A DNA stretch of 64,000 nucleotides from Psychrobacter sp. PL19 (GTDB lineage: Bacteria > Pseudomonadota > Gammaproteobacteria > Pseudomonadales > Moraxellaceae). Positions 27,004-37,204 of the stretch are shown here, in pieces. How positions within the stretch are numbered: the stretch's first letter is position 1; every line of letters starts with the position of its first letter. The position numbers and the translations under genes are program-made. The notes beneath the pieces are model-generated. The model was not told the DNA's origin and searched no databases. It saw only the letters and a program-made list of their open reading frames with translations. The DNA is taken from assembly GCF_017875835.1 (NCBI RefSeq), contig NZ_JAGING010000001.1, forward strand, positions 2,852,001 to 2,916,000, written 5' to 3'.

Positions 27004-28095
27004 CTATATTTTATTAGAAAATAAATTTTTCCATTTTTCTATAATTTTATCTAGTGAAAAAACTTGGCTTTTCTTATATCCATTATTTGCTAGTATCTCA
27101 GAATTACTTTCATTTAAAATCGCCTCTTTAAGAGCTTGTGCATAAAGCTCTATATCATCATTTTCTATCAAATAACCAGACTCTTTATCAATGATATTGC
27201 GTGGTCCCGTGGGGCAGTCAAATGCTATAACTAAGGTCCCTAAAGAAATAGCTTCTAAAACAACAATCGAGAAACTTTCAAAATGTGATGTCATTGCATA
27301 GATTTTTGAATCATTTATAATATCTAAAATACTTGTATCAGCCCCTTTAATAAAAAAACTATTTTCCAATCTATAGTAATAGATCATTTTTTGGATTTTA
27401 TTTAATACCACTAAATCAGGTTCACCATAAACTTCTACTATCCAATCTGGAAATTCTTTATAGATTATTTCCCATGCCTTAACTAAACGATCAAATCCTT
27501 TTACATCTACTATTCTTCCTGCTGCTATGATACGCTTGCTTTTATTAGAGTATGGCTTCTTTTCTATATTATTAATTTGAGCTGGGTTAGGTATAATATA
27601 CTTATTTTTATTTATAAAGCTCGCTATATTACACTCCTCCTTATTTAAAAATACATGGTAATCAAATTTATTAGTTATATATTTTTTAAAATTACTTGGT
27701 GGATTTTCATATAAACTTGAATGATATTCTAATATTGTCTTTCCTGTAAATCCTATATATGATAAAAAATAGAAACTATGCACGCCTACTACATTTATCG
27801 TAAAGTCTGGCCTTATTTTAATTAACACTTTCTGTAGTTTTAAATAACTAGATAAGCTCTTAGATATATTACCAAAGTTTAGCTTAAAACCACCGTTACT
27901 CTTCCTATTAAAATTTAAATCTAGGTCTAAATGTATTATGTTTTCAATCCTACCAAAATAAAAGTCTCTGTTTCCATTCTCCAGAGTTATAAGATATATT
28001 TCATAAAAACTACTTAATTCTTTAAGTCTGGAGGTTAAGGCTTTCTCGATGCCACCAGATTTATACATTTGATTTACTATAAAACACAGTTTCAT
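27004..28095 (-). CDS. Glycosyltransferase family 4
   Basis: A 363-residue GT-B enzyme encoded by strongly AT-rich DNA. It starts MKLCFIVNQMYKSGGIEKALTSRL, with the donor-side motifs RIIAAGRIVDVKGFDRLVKAWEII and KIYAMTSHFESFSIVVLEAISLGTLVIAFDCPTGPRNII. It resembles GalNAc/galactofuranose-type GT4 transferases in general layout, but its sugar cannot be predicted. It is one of a run of capsule transferases that use rare codons compared with the flanking housekeeping genes. Confidence 0.87.
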   Translation of the reverse strand: MKLCFIVNQMYKSGGIEKALTSRLKELSSFYEIYLITLENGNRDFYFGRIENIIHLDLDLNFNRKSNGGFKLNFGNISKSLSSYLKLQKVLIKIRPDFTINVVGVHSFYFLSYIGFTGKTILEYHSSLYENPPSNFKKYITNKFDYHVFLNKEECNIASFINKNKYIIPNPAQINNIEKKPYSNKSKRIIAAGRIVDVKGFDRLVKAWEIIYKEFPDWIVEVYGEPDLVVLNKIQKMIYYYRLENSFFIKGADTSILDIINDSKIYAMTSHFESFSIVVLEAISLGTLVIAFDCPTGPRNIIDKESGYLIENDDIELYAQALKEAILNESNSEILANNGYKKSQVFSLDKIIEKWKNLFSNKI

Positions 28096-28184
28096 ATATG
28101 GCCTTAAGTAGAGAAATATTTATAACAATCTGTTGTTTTCAGCTATCTTTAATACTAAAATTATTTAATATCATAATTAATTTT

Positions 28185-29165
28185 TTAACTATTCTTATTT
28201 TTATGTGCTTTAGTTTTTCTTAACTTATACCTATACTTTAGAATTGAAGCACCTAAATTAGGTGAGAGACATAATAAAACCATTAGAACTTGTTTACTTG
28301 AAAAAAGATCTTGTTTTACGGATCTAATAGCATATTCTTTCATTTTTTTACCATTAGGTTCAAAAACAGCGGACCTATTAGCCATACTTAATAAAGACAT
28401 AGCATAAGACCTTCTAATTTCATGGTTTATATCTGGATAGGCAACTAACAATTTTTCATAAATCATTAGAACTCTCTTTATCATATTATAGTTTAACTTA
28501 TCATTTTTAATAGCAGAAATGCCAACTTCAGCTCTATAGTAGCCAAGATTCTCTTCTAAATGTATAATCGAACCCATAGAAGCTTGGTATAAATGTAATT
28601 CAAGGTCTAAAACATGAGGATCGTTCAAAAGAGAACACAAGTCTTTATTATCTATCACCCTAAATAATTTTGAAGAATGTGCAAAAAAAGGAAGTTTTTT
28701 TATTAGATCTACAAGATTATATTCGCCTGCAGGATGACTCCATGAATCTTTTTTAACAATAGTATTGTCTAATATCTCTATCATATTATGGCTGCAAATA
28801 ATTGCTTCTGGATGAGCCTCTAATACATCAAATTGCTTTTGCAACTTGCCTGAACACGCCATATCATCACCATCTACATGGGCAATATATTTTCCTTTTG
28901 CCTGCAAGTATACCTGCTTAAGATTTTTAATTGGACCTATGTTTTTAAGATGAAAAATAGGAACTATTAAATCAGGATATTTTTCTACATATTCTTGAAC
29001 AATATGGCGCGTGTTGTCAGTAGAGCAATCTTCACCAATGATAATTTCAAATTTGAAATTAGTTATCTGCGTTACTAAACTCTCTAAACATTCTCTAATA
29101 TACCCTTCTTGATTATAAGTTGTAACACATACAGAGACTTGGATATCATTTTCAAATTTACTCAT
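28185..29165 (-). CDS. Glycosyltransferase family 2
   Basis: A 326-residue GT-A inverting enzyme from the chosen start MSKFENDIQVSVCVTTYNQEG; an upstream in-frame ATG at 29225 would add 20 residues. The nucleotide-binding region IIIGEDCSTDNTRHIVQEYVEKYP and the metal-binding D-x-D-type AHVDGDDMACSGKLQKQ are clear. It is the first gene after a 610-base AT-rich gap that contains a MITE and lies past a terminator, so it probably needs its own promoter. Donor unknown. Confidence 0.86.
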   Translation of the reverse strand: MSKFENDIQVSVCVTTYNQEGYIRECLESLVTQITNFKFEIIIGEDCSTDNTRHIVQEYVEKYPDLIVPIFHLKNIGPIKNLKQVYLQAKGKYIAHVDGDDMACSGKLQKQFDVLEAHPEAIICSHNMIEILDNTIVKKDSWSHPAGEYNLVDLIKKLPFFAHSSKLFRVIDNKDLCSLLNDPHVLDLELHLYQASMGSIIHLEENLGYYRAEVGISAIKNDKLNYNMIKRVLMIYEKLLVAYPDINHEIRRSYAMSLLSMANRSAVFEPNGKKMKEYAIRSVKQDLFSSKQVLMVLLCLSPNLGASILKYRYKLRKTKAHKNKNS

Positions 29166-29333
29166 AATATTTTTTAGAAACCTTACTTTAGACATGTTTA
29201 AGAGTCTAGTTAAACTCAGGATCACAATAAATACACTGACTGAGTAAAAAATTAAACTCGCCCTACTTCCCTTACAATATAATGTGTCGATACTTAAATT
29301 ATAGTAGGAATTAATATGATAACACTTCCATCT

Positions 29334-29477
29334 TATAGTCAGTTTAAAATGAAACAGATACGTTTACAACCAAGTCCTACTGGCATAAATTTTTCTAGCT
29401 TATTGCTACTTGCGTAGCTCGATGCTAAAAAAATTATTCCAGCAACACGGTATTATTTTTAAAATGGGTCGACTATA
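29334..29477. mobile_element. MITE copy 6, complete but diverged (144 bp)
   Basis: The left end is TATAGTCAGTTTAAAATGAA (29334) and the right end CGACTATA (29470-29477). The core CTGGCATAAATTTTTCTAGC and AAAAAAATTATTCCAGCA is still palindromic. The rest of 29226-29806 is AT-rich without a recognisable gene. Confidence 0.8.
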
Positions 29478-29806
29478 CACATAAGGTAATATTTCAAATT
29501 ATTCTTTACATACTGTAAATAGTAGAGAAGAGCCATAATGCTAGCAAGGTATTTCCTAGCATATATAACAATATACTAGAGCCAATTTAACTGTAAGTGC
29601 TAGATTTCTAGCCAAGCATATATCTATACTTACTATAATTTATCTCATATGCATTAATTATGTAAATTTTATTTAATACTAGAACTACAGTTTACTTAAA
29701 AAATAAATTTTTATTTTCTATAAAGAGTTATTTATCAAGTAATTATTAAAAGTAATATATATTAATCTTAAGAATACATCTTATTATGTTTTTTTAATTA
29801 ATGATA

Positions 29807-29836
29807 TAAAAAATTGCTTCTACAAATAATAGAAGC
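29807..29836 (-). terminator. Rho-independent terminator after the VioB-like gene
   Basis: On the minus strand GCTTCTA (29836-29830) pairs with TAGAAGC (29822-29816) around a 7-base loop, followed by AATTTTTT. It directly abuts the stop codon of the acyltransferase gene, inside the capsule locus. Confidence 0.8.
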
Positions 29837-30394
29837 CTAATATAATATGTTCTTCTCTAATGATAATAAATCTCGTTTCCTTTCCTTAATTTTTTTTGCA
29901 GGAGTACCGATATAAACCCCGAACTCACTACAACTCTTTGTTACTAAACTTAATGCGCCAATTGCTACACCTTGTTCTAATATAACACCAGGTAGAATTA
30001 TAGATCCTGATCCAACAATTACATGCTCTTCAATGATAACGTCTGAACTTGTTACATTAGTATATTGACTAGGTACCATGGGGTTAGTCATATACTCGCC
30101 ACTATAATCATCATTACTACTATATATACAGACTCTTGATGATATATTACAAAAATCTTTTAAGATAATTTTACCCGCACCAATTAAAGAAGAGTAAACA
30201 GCAATATGAATATAGCTGCCGATTTCAATACCACCTTCGCCAGCGGATAGTACGGCAAAATCATCAATACGGGTGTTATTACCAATAGTTATATTCTTAC
30301 AATTATAATAAGACGCTTTATCAGAAAGTAAGCAGTTTTTACCTACGTGCTTAAACCCCATTTCATTTATTTTATCTGCTGTCAGAAATGCCAT
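29837..30394 (-). CDS. Hexapeptide acyltransferase, VioB-like
   Basis: A 185-residue left-handed beta-helix acyltransferase with regular hexapeptide repeats: ITIGNNTRIDDFAVLSAGEGGIEIGSYIHIAVYSSLIGAG, then SDVIIEEHVIVGSGSIILPGVILEQGVAIGA, ending IGTPAKKIKERKRDLLSLE. It resembles proteins annotated as dTDP-4-amino-4,6-dideoxy-D-glucose acyltransferases. It starts 1 base after the stop of a VioA-like aminotransferase, so it is inferred to N-acetylate dTDP-Qui4N. The substrate assignment is from context and memory of the family. Confidence 0.8.
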   Translation of the reverse strand: MAFLTADKINEMGFKHVGKNCLLSDKASYYNCKNITIGNNTRIDDFAVLSAGEGGIEIGSYIHIAVYSSLIGAGKIILKDFCNISSRVCIYSSNDDYSGEYMTNPMVPSQYTNVTSSDVIIEEHVIVGSGSIILPGVILEQGVAIGALSLVTKSCSEFGVYIGTPAKKIKERKRDLLSLEKNILY

Positions 30395-30395
30395 A

Positions 30396-31475
30396 TCAGT
30401 TACTCTTAATTAAATGAATCACTTTTTTTACAGATTCAATAGTGAGGTTTGGATAAATAGGTAAACAAAGTATTCGGCTTGCAATATCTCTAGAGTATTT
30501 ACACACTTGCTTCGTTTTCAAATAATCAAGAGTATCTAGACTTGGATAAAAATACCGTCTAGCTAATATGTTATTTTCTTTTAACTGAACTTCAACTTTA
30601 AGTAATTGCTCTTCGCTTTCAAAAAGTACAGGAGCATAAGCATGATTATTCTGTCCATTCTCATTCCACTGCTGAAACTGAAATAAACCTGCCAATTCTT
30701 CAGTATATATTTGCCAAATATCCGCGCGCTGCTGCTTAATAGTTTCTATCTCATCGAGTACACACAAGCCCATCGCCGCTTCAAACTCGTTCATCTTGGC
30801 GTTAGTTCCAACTGACGTGATAGTGGTTGGACTACTGATACCAAAATTTATTAATAGTCGAATTTTTTTAGCTAACTCATCATCGTTGGTAATCACTGCA
30901 CCACCTTCAATGGTATGGAACAGTTTGGTCGCATGAAAACTTAAGGTGCTGATATCACCAAAGTTCAATACGCTTTGCCCTTTATATTCTGAGCCAAAAG
31001 CATGAGCAGCATCATAAATTACTTTTAGGTTGTGCTTGTCTGCAATTGCCTGAATAGCTTCAACCTCACACGGATTACCAAATACATGCACAGGCACAAT
31101 AGCGCTGGTGTTGGCCGTTATTTGCGCTTCTATCTTTACTGGATCGATATTAAAGCTGTTTGGATCTATATCAGCAAAGATAGGTGTTAAGCCTTCCCAA
31201 GCCAAGGTGCTGGTGGTAGCTGCAAAGCTAAATGGCGTGGTGATCACTTCACCTTTCAGCTCTAAAGCTTTATAAGCAAGTTGTAGTGCCAATGAGCCAT
31301 TTGCCACTAAAATTATATTTTTTACACCAAGATATTCTGCCAGCCTTTGCTCTAACTCTTGAAGTAAGCTACCGTTGTTGGTTAACCAGCCACTTGCAAA
31401 AATACGATCTACGTACGATTGGTATTTATCTTTATTGGGTAGATAAGCTTTAGTTACAGGAATCATTTGAATCAC
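30396..31475 (-). CDS. DegT/DnrJ/EryC1 aminotransferase, VioA-like (dTDP-4-amino-4,6-dideoxyglucose)
   Basis: A 359-residue PLP-dependent sugar aminotransferase. It starts MIQMIPVTKAYLPNKDKYQSYVDRIFASGWLTNNG and has TTPFSFAATTSTLAWEGL, the aspartate in VIYDAAHAFGSEYKG, and the Schiff-base lysine in LSFHATKLFHTIEGGAV. These features recall E. coli VioA, which aminates dTDP-4-keto-6-deoxyglucose at C4. RmlA and RmlB elsewhere in the locus supply that keto sugar. IS256 lies immediately upstream, between it and the RmlB-QdtB group. Confidence 0.84.
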   Translation of the reverse strand: MIQMIPVTKAYLPNKDKYQSYVDRIFASGWLTNNGSLLQELEQRLAEYLGVKNIILVANGSLALQLAYKALELKGEVITTPFSFAATTSTLAWEGLTPIFADIDPNSFNIDPVKIEAQITANTSAIVPVHVFGNPCEVEAIQAIADKHNLKVIYDAAHAFGSEYKGQSVLNFGDISTLSFHATKLFHTIEGGAVITNDDELAKKIRLLINFGISSPTTITSVGTNAKMNEFEAAMGLCVLDEIETIKQQRADIWQIYTEELAGLFQFQQWNENGQNNHAYAPVLFESEEQLLKVEVQLKENNILARRYFYPSLDTLDYLKTKQVCKYSRDIASRILCLPIYPNLTIESVKKVIHLIKSN

Positions 31476-31590
31476 TCTTTAATTAAACCTAATAGATACT
31501 GCTCATGATTATTCTTGCTAAAAAAATAAATTTGTAGCTCCATCTACTATTTAAATAGCCAACCCTTATTGCAAGTAGTTCCCTCTAGAC

Positions 31591-32892
31591 GAGACCATCC
31601 CAGATTCTGTGTAACTGCCATTTAGGTTAAATGCCTGCTGATACGATCATCAAACATAATCATAAAGCGATTAAGAGCAGCCGTCCAGTTACGAATCGGC
31701 ATAGATCACTTTTTGGATGCTTGCTGGGTTGCTAAGTACACCACTTTAAACGCTGCCTGATCGGATGGGAACACCTTACGCTTATTCACCGCCGTACGAA
31801 TCACGCTGTTTAGAGACTCAATAGCATTCGTGGTATATATAGCTTTTCTAATATCTTTAGGATAATTAAAGAATACTGTGAGCCCCTCCCAGTTGCTACG
31901 CCAGGACTTGACCACATGCGGATACTCATCACCCCATGTCTCATCGAATCTCTCAAGGTTGGCCTCTGCAAGCTCAAGCGTATCGGCGCCATAAACAGCC
32001 TTTAAGTCAGCAGCTACTGCCTTCTTATTCATCCATGGCACAAACTTCATTGAGTAACGCACCATGTGTACGATACACAGCTGAACCTGTGCTTTAGGAT
32101 AGACGGTGTTGATGGCATCAGGAAAGCCTTTTAAACCATCCACACAGGCAATTAGAATATCCTGTACCCCTCGGTTTTGTAGCTCAGTGAGCACACTAAG
32201 CCAGAACTTAGCGCCTTCGTTCTCTGATAGCCACATGCCAAGCAGCTCTTTTTTACCGTTAAGATTAACGCCTAAAGCCAGATAAATAGCTTTGTTTATG
32301 ATTTGCTTGTCTTGCCGTATCTTAACGACGATGCAGTCTAAGTAGACAATAGGATAGATACTGCTGAGTGGCCGGTTCTGCCAAGCGGTGATGTCGTCTA
32401 TGATGTTGTCAGTAACCCTTAAAACCAGTGTGCTTGATATGTCGACATCGTAAAGCTCTTTGATGGTATCGACAATCTCAGTCGTCGTTTGACCTTTGGC
32501 GTAAAAGAATATGATTTTATCGTCAAGACCAGTAATACGACTTTGATGCTTACTGACTAGCACGGGCTCAAAGCTGCCACCGCGGTCTCTTGGGGTGGAT
32601 ATCTCAAGCTCTCCGCTATCACTGCGAACTCTCTTTTTACTGTGCCCGTTGCGCTTGTTAGGTTTATCCGCCTTTTCATGCTTGGGGTAGCCGAGATGGT
32701 TTTCCATCTCAGCCTCTAAAGCAGTGTCGATAAAGGACTGCATGAGCTGCTTTTGGAAGTCTTTGATGTCATCAAAGCTGTTCATGCTACCAGCCATTTG
32801 CTCGGCCAGTTTTTTAATGTCAGTTTGGTTAGTCATTGCTTATTCTCCTGTTATTGGATTATAAGCAGTTACACACTTTTTGGGAAAGGCTC
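31591..32892 (-). mobile_element. IS256-family insertion sequence, complete, with target duplication
   Basis: 1302 bp. The imperfect terminal inverted repeats are GAGACCATCCCAGATTCTGT (31591) and, read on the minus strand, GAGCCTTTCCCAAAAAGTGT (32892). They are followed by the shared GTAACTGC. A perfect 8-bp direct repeat CTCTAGAC flanks it at 31583-31590 and 32893-32900, showing a clean insertion. Confidence 0.95.
31622..32836 (-). pseudogene. IS256-family (mutator-type) transposase with late nonsense codon
   Basis: The frame opens MTNQTDIKKLAEQMAGSMNS and has the mutator-type motifs: Asp in PIVYLDCIVVKIR, ILIACVDGLKGFPDAI, and the C-terminal YTTNAIESLNSVIRTAV with the catalytic-type Glu. 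It stops at TGA (31706-31708) after ASKK. Read through that codon, the same frame continues SMPIRNWTAALNRFMIMFDD to a natural TAA at 31622-31624, giving 404 residues, the family's usual length. The TGA stands where relatives have Trp (TGG). The truncated 376-residue protein lacks 28 residues; activity is uncertain. Confidence 0.9.
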
Positions 32893-33019
32893 CTCTAGAC
32901 AGACGATTTTATGAGCTTAGGGCTTCTCAATATTTTTTAAGATATCTTTAACTATAACATTCACACTTATATCTAGACGCTCATACTAGACCATAGTTTT
33001 ATACTATTAATTATAGTTA

Positions 33020-33883
33020 CTATAAAAATTTTCTAAAGATCATTTTTATTAAATTCTTGCTTGTTTTTTTTGGGTCTAAAATAACTAGCTTAACTATATT
33101 AGGTAGTTTTTTATTATTTGAATATTTTAATTCACTATATGTGTTATGCCACTTTATGTTATTTACTGCTTTAACATGGAGTCTTGAGTCTGAAAAAAAA
33201 CTTAATACTTCAAGTCGTCCAGAATTCATCTTTTTCAAGTCTTTCGTCATATTTGTATCATGACGTCTATAAAATGCAATTACTTTACCTGTGTTAAAAA
33301 TCTTACCTTCCCTACTTAGAAGTAACCACATATACCAATCTTCAATCAACATATTTGGTTTATAGCCACCTGTCTTCTTGATACTATTCATTCTAATCAT
33401 TTGCGTAGGTGCAAAAAGACTGTGTTTGTTCATTATGATATCATCAAAACTATAAGCTCTTGCTTTACTAATAACCTTTTCTAACTTTTTGTTATTTTCA
33501 TCTATTACTTGCACTCCTCCAAACACAGCAACATAGTCCCTATTATTTTCTAAAAAATTTACTTGAGTGCTCGTTTTATAATCAAATATCTGATCATCAG
33601 AAGCAATAGCTGAATAATACTCTCCTTTACACCACTTTATAGCTTCGTTTAAAGTTGCACTTAAGCCTTTGTTAGGTCTGCTTCTAAATTCAAATCTAAC
33701 AAACCGTTGCTCACAAGAATCAACCATTTCCTGAATCTTAGAAATAGAGTTATCTTTAGAGCCATCATCTATAATAATAAGCTCTATATTGTTATATGTT
33801 TGATCAATCACGCTCTGAATAGAGTCCTGTACAAAATCTTCATGGTTATAACAGGGGATAACAATAGAGACTAAAGGCAACAT
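33020..33883 (-). CDS. Glycosyltransferase family 2
   Basis: A 287-residue GT-A inverting transferase. The start VSIVIPCYNHEDFVQDSIQSVIDQTYNNIELIIIDDGSKDNS is typical of the family. The D-x-D-type metal site is in YYSAIASDDQIFDY, and the acceptor region LIEDWYMWLLLSREGKI carries the E-D pair often serving as catalytic base. The gene is AT-rich. It lies 7 bases after the next GT2. Its downstream end is close to the IS256 insertion, which separates it from the VioA/VioB pair. Confidence 0.87.
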   Translation of the reverse strand: MLPLVSIVIPCYNHEDFVQDSIQSVIDQTYNNIELIIIDDGSKDNSISKIQEMVDSCEQRFVRFEFRSRPNKGLSATLNEAIKWCKGEYYSAIASDDQIFDYKTSTQVNFLENNRDYVAVFGGVQVIDENNKKLEKVISKARAYSFDDIIMNKHSLFAPTQMIRMNSIKKTGGYKPNMLIEDWYMWLLLSREGKIFNTGKVIAFYRRHDTNMTKDLKKMNSGRLEVLSFFSDSRLHVKAVNNIKWHNTYSELKYSNNKKLPNIVKLVILDPKKTSKNLIKMIFRKFL

Positions 33884-33890
33884 AAATTTC

Positions 33891-34841
33891 TCATAATAAA
33901 AATATTGTTTGTAAGATGGCCAACTGTATTTTTTTCTTTAAGTTGATATTTTTTATAACTTTAAAATATTTAATATGTTTTAAAGTTACTTTTATCTCTT
34001 TTTTCCATTCTGCTATATTTTCAATTTCTATCTTATGTTTCTGCATATATCTAAAATTACCCCATAATCCCGAAACTAATTCAGATGTAACATTTGGTAT
34101 TATTTTTTTCTCATCCTTAAAAATATTATATAAGATTAAAGAGTTTTTTATCATTAAATATTTTTTATGATTTACTCTTTTAGTCGTAGAGTATGCATTA
34201 TAACAATAATAATAAGTAGCTTTACTTCTTATTATTACTTTAGAATTTAAGAAGTTTAATCGTGTTATAACTTCATCATTGTTTATGTAATTTGTATTTT
34301 TAACATTATAACTTTTATAACTTTTATAACTTTTTTCAAAAACTGTTTTTCTAACTGCGAGACATCCATGTACATGCCAACCACCTATTGAATTTTCTAT
34401 ACAATCCAAAGGTTCTAAAATAGTTTCTTTAGTGTAAAATATTAGATCATTCCAGTCTTTATTACTATTTTGTAAAAGCATGTTTGGCATAATAATATCT
34501 ACATTAGGATATGCAACATATTGTGTGTAGACTTCACTAACCATGTCATCTGATAAATTGTCATCACAATCGAAGATCATAACAAACTTAGTTGAGCTGT
34601 TTTCGATACCTATTCTTCGCGCTTCAGCTGCACCTTTATTAGTTTGTTTGATAACTTTGTAATTAAAATCAACACCTAAATCTAAACAACTTTCAACTTC
34701 TTTTACAGTAGAGTCAGTAGAGCCATCATCAATAAATACAGCATCAAAATTTTGATTTTTCTGGCTTCTCAAAACCTTGATACAATTTTTTATATTTTCT
34801 TGTTCATTGTACATAGGAATTATTATAGTAACCAAGTTCAT
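33891..34841 (-). CDS. Glycosyltransferase family 2
   Basis: A 316-residue GT-A transferase. It starts MNLVTIIIPMYNEQENIKNC and has AVFIDDGSTDSTVKEVESCL, the GAAEARRIGIENS segment, and the metal-binding DCDDNLSDDM. The C-terminal third is Lys/Ile-rich. A short in-frame tandem repeat encodes KSYKSYKSYN at about residue 172, another example of triplet-multiple repeats in this genome. It is among the most AT-rich genes in the window. Specificity is unknown. Confidence 0.85.
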   Translation of the reverse strand: MNLVTIIIPMYNEQENIKNCIKVLRSQKNQNFDAVFIDDGSTDSTVKEVESCLDLGVDFNYKVIKQTNKGAAEARRIGIENSSTKFVMIFDCDDNLSDDMVSEVYTQYVAYPNVDIIMPNMLLQNSNKDWNDLIFYTKETILEPLDCIENSIGGWHVHGCLAVRKTVFEKSYKSYKSYNVKNTNYINNDEVITRLNFLNSKVIIRSKATYYYCYNAYSTTKRVNHKKYLMIKNSLILYNIFKDEKKIIPNVTSELVSGLWGNFRYMQKHKIEIENIAEWKKEIKVTLKHIKYFKVIKNINLKKKIQLAILQTIFLL

Positions 34842-34922
34842 TTAAACCTCTTTTAATATATTAAATAAAAAATAAACACAAGCTATTGATTATAGTTAAT
34901 GGAAAGTATTGTTCCAATTTTT

Positions 34923-36032
34923 TTATATATTAAATTCATTGCAAATATTTATAATATTTCTTACATTACTTGATGCCAGCACTGGGCTAATGGGTAAACT
35001 CAAAACTTGCTGATGAATCATCTCAGTCATAGGATAGCTCTGAGTAGCCCACTGACTATAAGCTTGCTGCTGATGTGGTGGTATCGGATAATGAATCAAT
35101 GATTGAACACCGTGTTCCAATAGGTGCTGCTGTAGTTCAGTACGCTGATTGGTGCGAATAACAAATAGATGAAACACATGCGATTCTTCATTCTGCCAGC
35201 TGGGTAAAGTAATGCTTGGATTGCTTATACCCTCCATATAAACCTTAGCAACAGCACGACGAGCAGCGATCTCAGTATCTAAATGACTAAGTTTAACGCG
35301 CAGCATAGCAGCCTGAATTTCATCAAGTCGGCTATTTACACCTTGATAGAGGTTTTCATACTTTTTATGACTGCCATAGTTTCCTAATGCACGTAGTACT
35401 TGAGCCAATTCATCATCATTGGTAGTAATTGCACCTGCATCACCCAACGCACCAAGGTTTTTACCTGGATAGAAGCTAAAACCACTGGCATCGCCCCAAT
35501 TACCTGCTCTTTTGCCATCGATACTAGCCCCATGCGCTTGTGCTGAGTCTTCTAATACCAGCAAGTCATGACGTTTAGCTATATCCATAATAGCGGGCAT
35601 ATCAGCCAATTGACCGTATAAATGCACAGGTAAAATTACCCGTGTTTTTTCGGTAATTGCTGCTTCTGTATTTTTTGGACATACATTATAAGTTGCCAGA
35701 TCAGGCTCGACCAATACTGGTACTAAACGGTTTTCAGTAATAGCAAGAATACTAGCAATATAAGTATTCGCAGGAACGATAACCTCATCACCTTCTTTTA
35801 GCTTGCCCAGCTCTTTCCAAGCTCGTAAAGTAAGGATTAGGGCATCAAGTCCGTTGGCAACCCCAATTGCATGCTTGGTACCACAGTAAGCGGCAAACTC
35901 TTGCTCAAAGGCACTCACTTCTGTGCCTTGTACATACCAACCAGAATCAATAACACGCGTGCAAGCATCTATAAGCTCATCACGGTATTGGGCATTAATA
36001 GCTTTAAGATCTAGGAAAGACATATTAGTCAT
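34923..36032 (-). CDS. qdtB: dTDP-3-amino-3,6-dideoxyhexose aminotransferase, QdtB/FdtB-like
   Basis: A 369-residue DegT/DnrJ/EryC1 aminotransferase. It has [31 protein letters not shown] at the start, [15 protein letters not shown] (PLP-binding Asp), and the Schiff-base lysine in [18 protein letters not shown], the pattern of QdtB/FdtB enzymes that aminate C3 of dTDP-3-keto-6-deoxyhexose. Its ATG overlaps the stop of the formyltransferase by one base (TAATG). The pathway rmlB-rmlA-qdtA-qdtF-qdtB is contiguous and translationally coupled. Qui3N versus Fuc3N cannot be fully separated from sequence alone. Confidence 0.87.
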   Translation of the reverse strand: MTNMSFLDLKAINAQYRDELIDACTRVIDSGWYVQGTEVSAFEQEFAAYCGTKHAIGVANGLDALILTLRAWKELGKLKEGDEVIVPANTYIASILAITENRLVPVLVEPDLATYNVCPKNTEAAITEKTRVILPVHLYGQLADMPAIMDIAKRHDLLVLEDSAQAHGASIDGKRAGNWGDASGFSFYPGKNLGALGDAGAITTNDDELAQVLRALGNYGSHKKYENLYQGVNSRLDEIQAAMLRVKLSHLDTEIAARRAVAKVYMEGISNPSITLPSWQNEESHVFHLFVIRTNQRTELQQHLLEHGVQSLIHYPIPPHQQQAYSQWATQSYPMTEMIHQQVLSLPISPVLASSNVRNIINICNEFNI

Positions 36033-37204
36033 TATAAATCCAAAAATTTAGCTTGCTGTTTAGTAATATAATCATAGACAGTCTTACCTGACCAATCTTT
36101 TAACATAGGATCTGCACCATTTTCAATAAGAAACTTTATTATTTCATTACTCTTATACTTTAATGAATAATCTTTTGCATACATAAGAACAGTTGTTCCT
36201 CGATAATTTCTATCATTTATTAGTGCACCATTATCAAGTAGATAACTTATCAAATCTATCCTTCCGTAGTATGCTGCAACAATAATCGGAGACCATCCTT
36301 TTTCATTTCTATCGTTTATACCTAAAATACTCACTAAATTATCAGAAAATTCTTCAACACTCATATTATTAATGTTATCAAGTATACTATCCAAACAATC
36401 AAAATATAACTTTATATCATAGTCTATTGATGAAACTAGAAAATAACTTGGTTCTTTTGAAATAATAGTGCCAGGTGGAACTATAGACTTTTTATCTGTT
36501 ATTAACACATCTGAAATGTTAAATCCCTCAAACTTCAAAAGTTGATATGGTCTAAAACTAAATGCATATACCTGTCTTTTAATTTGCCAAGCAGTTTTTT
36601 TAAAATTGATTTTTAAGTTTTTATAGTCTATAGAACTAGCAGAATAGTAAGTAGACTTAATAGCTGATTGTTTTTCTTGAACAACTTTGTTATTTAAAAT
36701 ACTTTCGAACCATTCTGAAATTAATATTTTGGCATTATCTATATATTTTCTGTAACAATCCTGGCTTCTGTCACTCATATTTAAATTAAACACTTTCTGA
36801 GAAACTATATCACCTGTATCTATACCTTTATCTATTTTGTGTAGTGTAACACCAGACTCCTCATCACCATGCAGCACAGGCCAAACTGAAGTATACATTC
36901 CCTTATATTTAGGCAACTTTGAAAAGTGTATATTAAACACATTTTCTGTAGATAGTAATTCAGGCTTTATTAACTGATCAAACTCTAATGATATAAAATA
37001 GTCTATCTCAATATCATATACCTCATTAAGACTTCTAATAATTATGTTGTTGTCTTTAGCAGCTTTAGATAATGATCGTTGCCATCCATTAATACCCAGA
37101 TCATTTTTATTTGGAATAACTATAATTTTATCTAAGTCAAAAAAATCCATTGCTAAAAATAACCCATGAACTGCTATATCATTTTTACCTGCTATTACAA
37201 TCAT
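36032..37204 (-). CDS. qdtF: Sugar N-formyltransferase with C-terminal ankyrin repeats, QdtF-like
   Basis: A 390-residue protein. The first about 200 residues are a formyl-THF-dependent formyltransferase domain: [22 protein letters not shown] (Asn-x-His catalytic pair) and [17 protein letters not shown] (catalytic-type Asp). After a C-terminal catalytic subdomain, residues about 300-385 form ankyrin repeats: [37 protein letters not shown] and [13 protein letters not shown]. The same unusual fusion is known in QdtF of Providencia alcalifaciens, which formylates dTDP-Qui3N and uses the ankyrin part for ligand binding. It overlaps both neighbours by a few bases. Confidence 0.88.
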   Translation of the reverse strand: MIVIAGKNDIAVHGLFLAMDFFDLDKIIVIPNKNDLGINGWQRSLSKAAKDNNIIIRSLNEVYDIEIDYFISLEFDQLIKPELLSTENVFNIHFSKLPKYKGMYTSVWPVLHGDEESGVTLHKIDKGIDTGDIVSQKVFNLNMSDRSQDCYRKYIDNAKILISEWFESILNNKVVQEKQSAIKSTYYSASSIDYKNLKINFKKTAWQIKRQVYAFSFRPYQLLKFEGFNISDVLITDKKSIVPPGTIISKEPSYFLVSSIDYDIKLYFDCLDSILDNINNMSVEEFSDNLVSILGINDRNEKGWSPIIVAAYYGRIDLISYLLDNGALINDRNYRGTTVLMYAKDYSLKYKSNEIIKFLIENGADPMLKDWSGKTVYDYITKQQAKFLDL

